A DNA stretch of 13,503 nucleotides from contig CAZXEU010000048.1 of the NCBI GenBank assembly GCA_964639665.1, forward strand, positions 1 through 13,503. Reading direction: 5' to 3'. Each line of letters starts with the position of its first letter. Position 1 is the stretch's first letter. The notes beneath the pieces are model-generated. The model ran no database searches and was not told the DNA's origin. It saw only the letters and a program-made list of their open reading frames with translations. The position numbers were made by a program, and so were the translations under genes. This document shows positions 11,630 to 13,503 of this stretch, piece by piece. This DNA is from CAZXEU01 sp964639665. GTDB taxonomy: Bacteria > Bacteroidota > Rhodothermia > Rhodothermales > Bin80.

Positions 11630-13503
11630 CTAGCCTGCACCGTCCACCAGGCGCTTGATCTCGGCCAGCGCAAACAGTGCTTCCATTGGAGTCAGGTGAT
11701 CGGGATCCAGTGTTCTGAGCCGCTCCACTGCGGCCGCGTAAGGGTTTTCCTTTGGAAAGAGGGTCAGCTGGATGTCGGCCGGGGCCCGGTTCTCGACTGC
11801 CACGTCCACTCCGCGGTGCTGGCTCTCGAGCTGAAAGAGTATCTCCCGGGCCCGGTCAATGATGGATTGTGGCAGCCCTGCCATACGCGCCACTTCTATG
11901 CCGTAGGAATGATCGGCACCGCCGGGTATCAGGCGACGAAGGAACAGGATGCGACCGTCATGCTCCCTGACCTGGATCCGGAAATTGCGCACGCGCCGCA
12001 GGCCCTTCGCCAGCTCATTGAGCTCGTGGTAATGGGTGGCAAATAGCGTACGCGCGGCGACGGAGGCCACGCCGTGAAGGTGCTCAACCAGAGCCCACGC
12101 AATCGACATGCCATCAAACGTACTGGTTCCCCGCCCCACCTCGTCCAGCAACACCAGCGAGCGCCGGGTGGCGTTATTCAGAATATTGGCCGTCTCGTTC
12201 ATCTCCACCAGGAATGTGCTTTCGCCCTTGGCGAGATTGTCCGAGGCTCCCACGCGCGTAAAAATGCGGTCCACGACACCGATCCGGGCGCTGGCTGCGG
12301 GCACAAAGGACCCGGCCTGGGCCAGGAGTACAATAAGGCCAACCTGGCGCAGTACGACACTCTTGCCCGCCATGTTGGGCCCCGTTATGATATGGATCTG
12401 ACCCGATGCCGGATCTAGATCGATGCTGTTGGGAATAAAGTCCTCGCCCGTGGGAAGCGAGCGCTCGACCACCGGATGCCGGCCATCCTCGATCTGGATC
12501 AGCAGCGAGTCGTCGACCGCCGGCCGGCAATAGCCGTTGTGATCGGCTACCTCGGCAAATCCTGCCAGGCAGTCCAGCACGGAAAGCAACCGGGCCGTGT
12601 CCTGGATTTCGGCCGTGGACTCGGCCACGTATCGCCGCAGCTCATCGAACAGCTCCCCTTCGAGTCTGGCGAGGCTCTCCTCCGCGCCGAGAATCCTCTC
12701 CTCGTATTCCTTCAGTTCCGGAGTGATATACCGCTCCGCATTGACCAGGGTCTGCTTGCGGATGTAGTGCTCCGGGACCTTGTCCTTGTGCGCATTGGTG
12801 ATCTCCAGGTAGTACCCGAAGACCTTGTTGAAACCTACCTTCAGCGACGGTATGCCTGTACGCTCGCATTCTGTGGTCTGCAGACCCACCAGGTACTCCT
12901 TGCCGGATCGTGCCATACGACGCAGCTCATCCAGCTCTTCGTGGTAGCCGTCGCGAAATACGCCACCGTCCTTCCAGTTCGCGGGGGGATCTTCGATCAG
13001 GGCCTGCGAGATGCGCTCGACTACGTGGGGACACGGTCGCAGGTCCGCCGCCAGCTGTCCGAGCACCTGGCCGTCCTCGTCTTTCAGCAATGCCCGCAAT
13101 TGCGGGACCTGGGCAAGTGACGTGCCAAGGGCAACCATTTCCCGAGGCGTGGCGCGGCCGGTACAAATTCTGCTTGCAAGCCTCTCGAGATCTCCCACCG
13201 TCTTGAGGAGAGCGCGCACAGAGTCCCGCAAGCGCCTCCTCGCTACCAGCGAATCGACCGCTTCAAGCCTGCGGTTGATACGTTCTGCGTCACACAGTGG
13301 ACGCGTCAGCCACCTGCGCAGCAGGCGAGCGCCCATGGCCGTCAGCGTCCGGTCCATGATTTCGACCAGCGTGCCGTCCGCACGGCCTGCCTGCAGCGAC
13401 GCCACCAATTCCAGGTTGCGCCTTGTCTGAGGATCGAGCGTCATTTCGTCCGACGCGGACGCGCGCGCCAGGCGCCGAATGTGCAGCAGACTCCCCTTTT
13501 GCG
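11630..13503 (-). CDS. mutS: DNA mismatch repair protein MutS, partial (N-terminus beyond window)
   Basis: This ATPase recognises base mismatches and small loops and recruits MutL. About 624 C-terminal residues are visible; the frame stays open past an internal Met at 13444 to the window edge. The segment before that Met (QKGSLLHIRR) matches the usual MutS sequence, so the true start is upstream and the mismatch-reading domain with its Phe-x-Glu motif is missing from view. Counting from that Met, RRNLEL (8-13) opens the core region and the clamp lies near 200-270. Walker A is GPNMAGKS (355-362), and Walker B with the signature loop is LLDEVGRGTSTFDG (432-445). The catalytic-region FATHYHEL is at 468-475. 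The C-terminus (QLTLFPKENPY, LTPMEALFALAEIKRL) is complete. It probably leads a unit with purD and the NHL gene. Confidence 0.96.
   Translation of the reverse strand, partial: QKGSLLHIRRLARASASDEMTLDPQTRRNLELVASLQAGRADGTLVEIMDRTLTAMGARLLRRWLTRPLCDAERINRRLEAVDSLVARRRLRDSVRALLKTVGDLERLASRICTGRATPREMVALGTSLAQVPQLRALLKDEDGQVLGQLAADLRPCPHVVERISQALIEDPPANWKDGGVFRDGYHEELDELRRMARSGKEYLVGLQTTECERTGIPSLKVGFNKVFGYYLEITNAHKDKVPEHYIRKQTLVNAERYITPELKEYEERILGAEESLARLEGELFDELRRYVAESTAEIQDTARLLSVLDCLAGFAEVADHNGYCRPAVDDSLLIQIEDGRHPVVERSLPTGEDFIPNSIDLDPASGQIHIITGPNMAGKSVVLRQVGLIVLLAQAGSFVPAASARIGVVDRIFTRVGASDNLAKGESTFLVEMNETANILNNATRRSLVLLDEVGRGTSTFDGMSIAWALVEHLHGVASVAARTLFATHYHELNELAKGLRRVRNFRIQVREHDGRILFLRRLIPGGADHSYGIEVARMAGLPQSIIDRAREILFQLESQHRGVDVAVENRAPADIQLTLFPKENPYAAAVERLRTLDPDHLTPMEALFALAEIKRLVDGAG

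Noticed and set aside
1..13503. Reassignment of TAG as a sense codon
   Set aside because: Proteins ending in TAG stop at the normal family lengths with complete C-termini, and no conserved domain continues past a TAG.

Overview
All genes in this window lie on the minus strand, so the biological reading order runs from high to low coordinates. By eye the DNA is GC-rich (about 60%), there are no transposons, phage genes, tRNAs or CRISPR arrays, and no gene is visibly broken. Most starts lack a Shine-Dalgarno sequence. The MutS, KARI and acetolactate synthase sequences look like those of a free-living, prototrophic bacterium. Weak SD use, high GC and the MutS ATPase region fit a GC-rich Bacteroidota/Rhodothermota relative best, but this is tentative and a Gemmatimonadota-like host is not excluded.

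Region A (13503 down to 9461) holds three tightly packed genes. They are the 3' two-thirds of mutS (mismatch repair; its N-terminus is off the window), purD (purine synthesis), and an unnamed exported NHL-type beta-propeller protein. Gaps of 12 and 3 bases suggest co-transcription.

Region B (9460 to 8929) is the only substantial non-coding stretch, 532 bases. It lies directly upstream of ilvB. It contains an AT-rich promoter-like patch next to a near-palindrome, a GC-alternating tract, a perfect 14-base inverted repeat close to ilvB, and a few short repeats. I see no convincing intrinsic terminator and no leader peptide rich in Ile, Leu or Val.

Region C (8928 to 1, running off the window) is a branched-chain amino acid operon in the order ilvB, ilvN, ilvC, leuB, leuA, leuC, leuD, cimA. 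Gaps are 5 to 31 bases. IlvBN, IlvC, LeuA, LeuCD and LeuB cover valine and leucine synthesis. CimA makes (R)-citramalate from pyruvate and acetyl-CoA, which LeuCD and LeuB can turn into 2-oxobutyrate. IlvBN and IlvC then feed it to isoleucine. The cluster therefore encodes a threonine-independent route to isoleucine together with valine and leucine synthesis. The dihydroxyacid dehydratase (ilvD) and the aminotransferase (ilvE) must be elsewhere or beyond the left edge.

This is mainly a well-organised metabolic operon rather than a new system. The points most worth a second look are the citramalate arrangement, the plant-like form of LeuCD, the regulatory region before ilvB, the heavy use of TAG stops with four gene junctions kept in one frame, and the single perfect Shine-Dalgarno in front of leuC.
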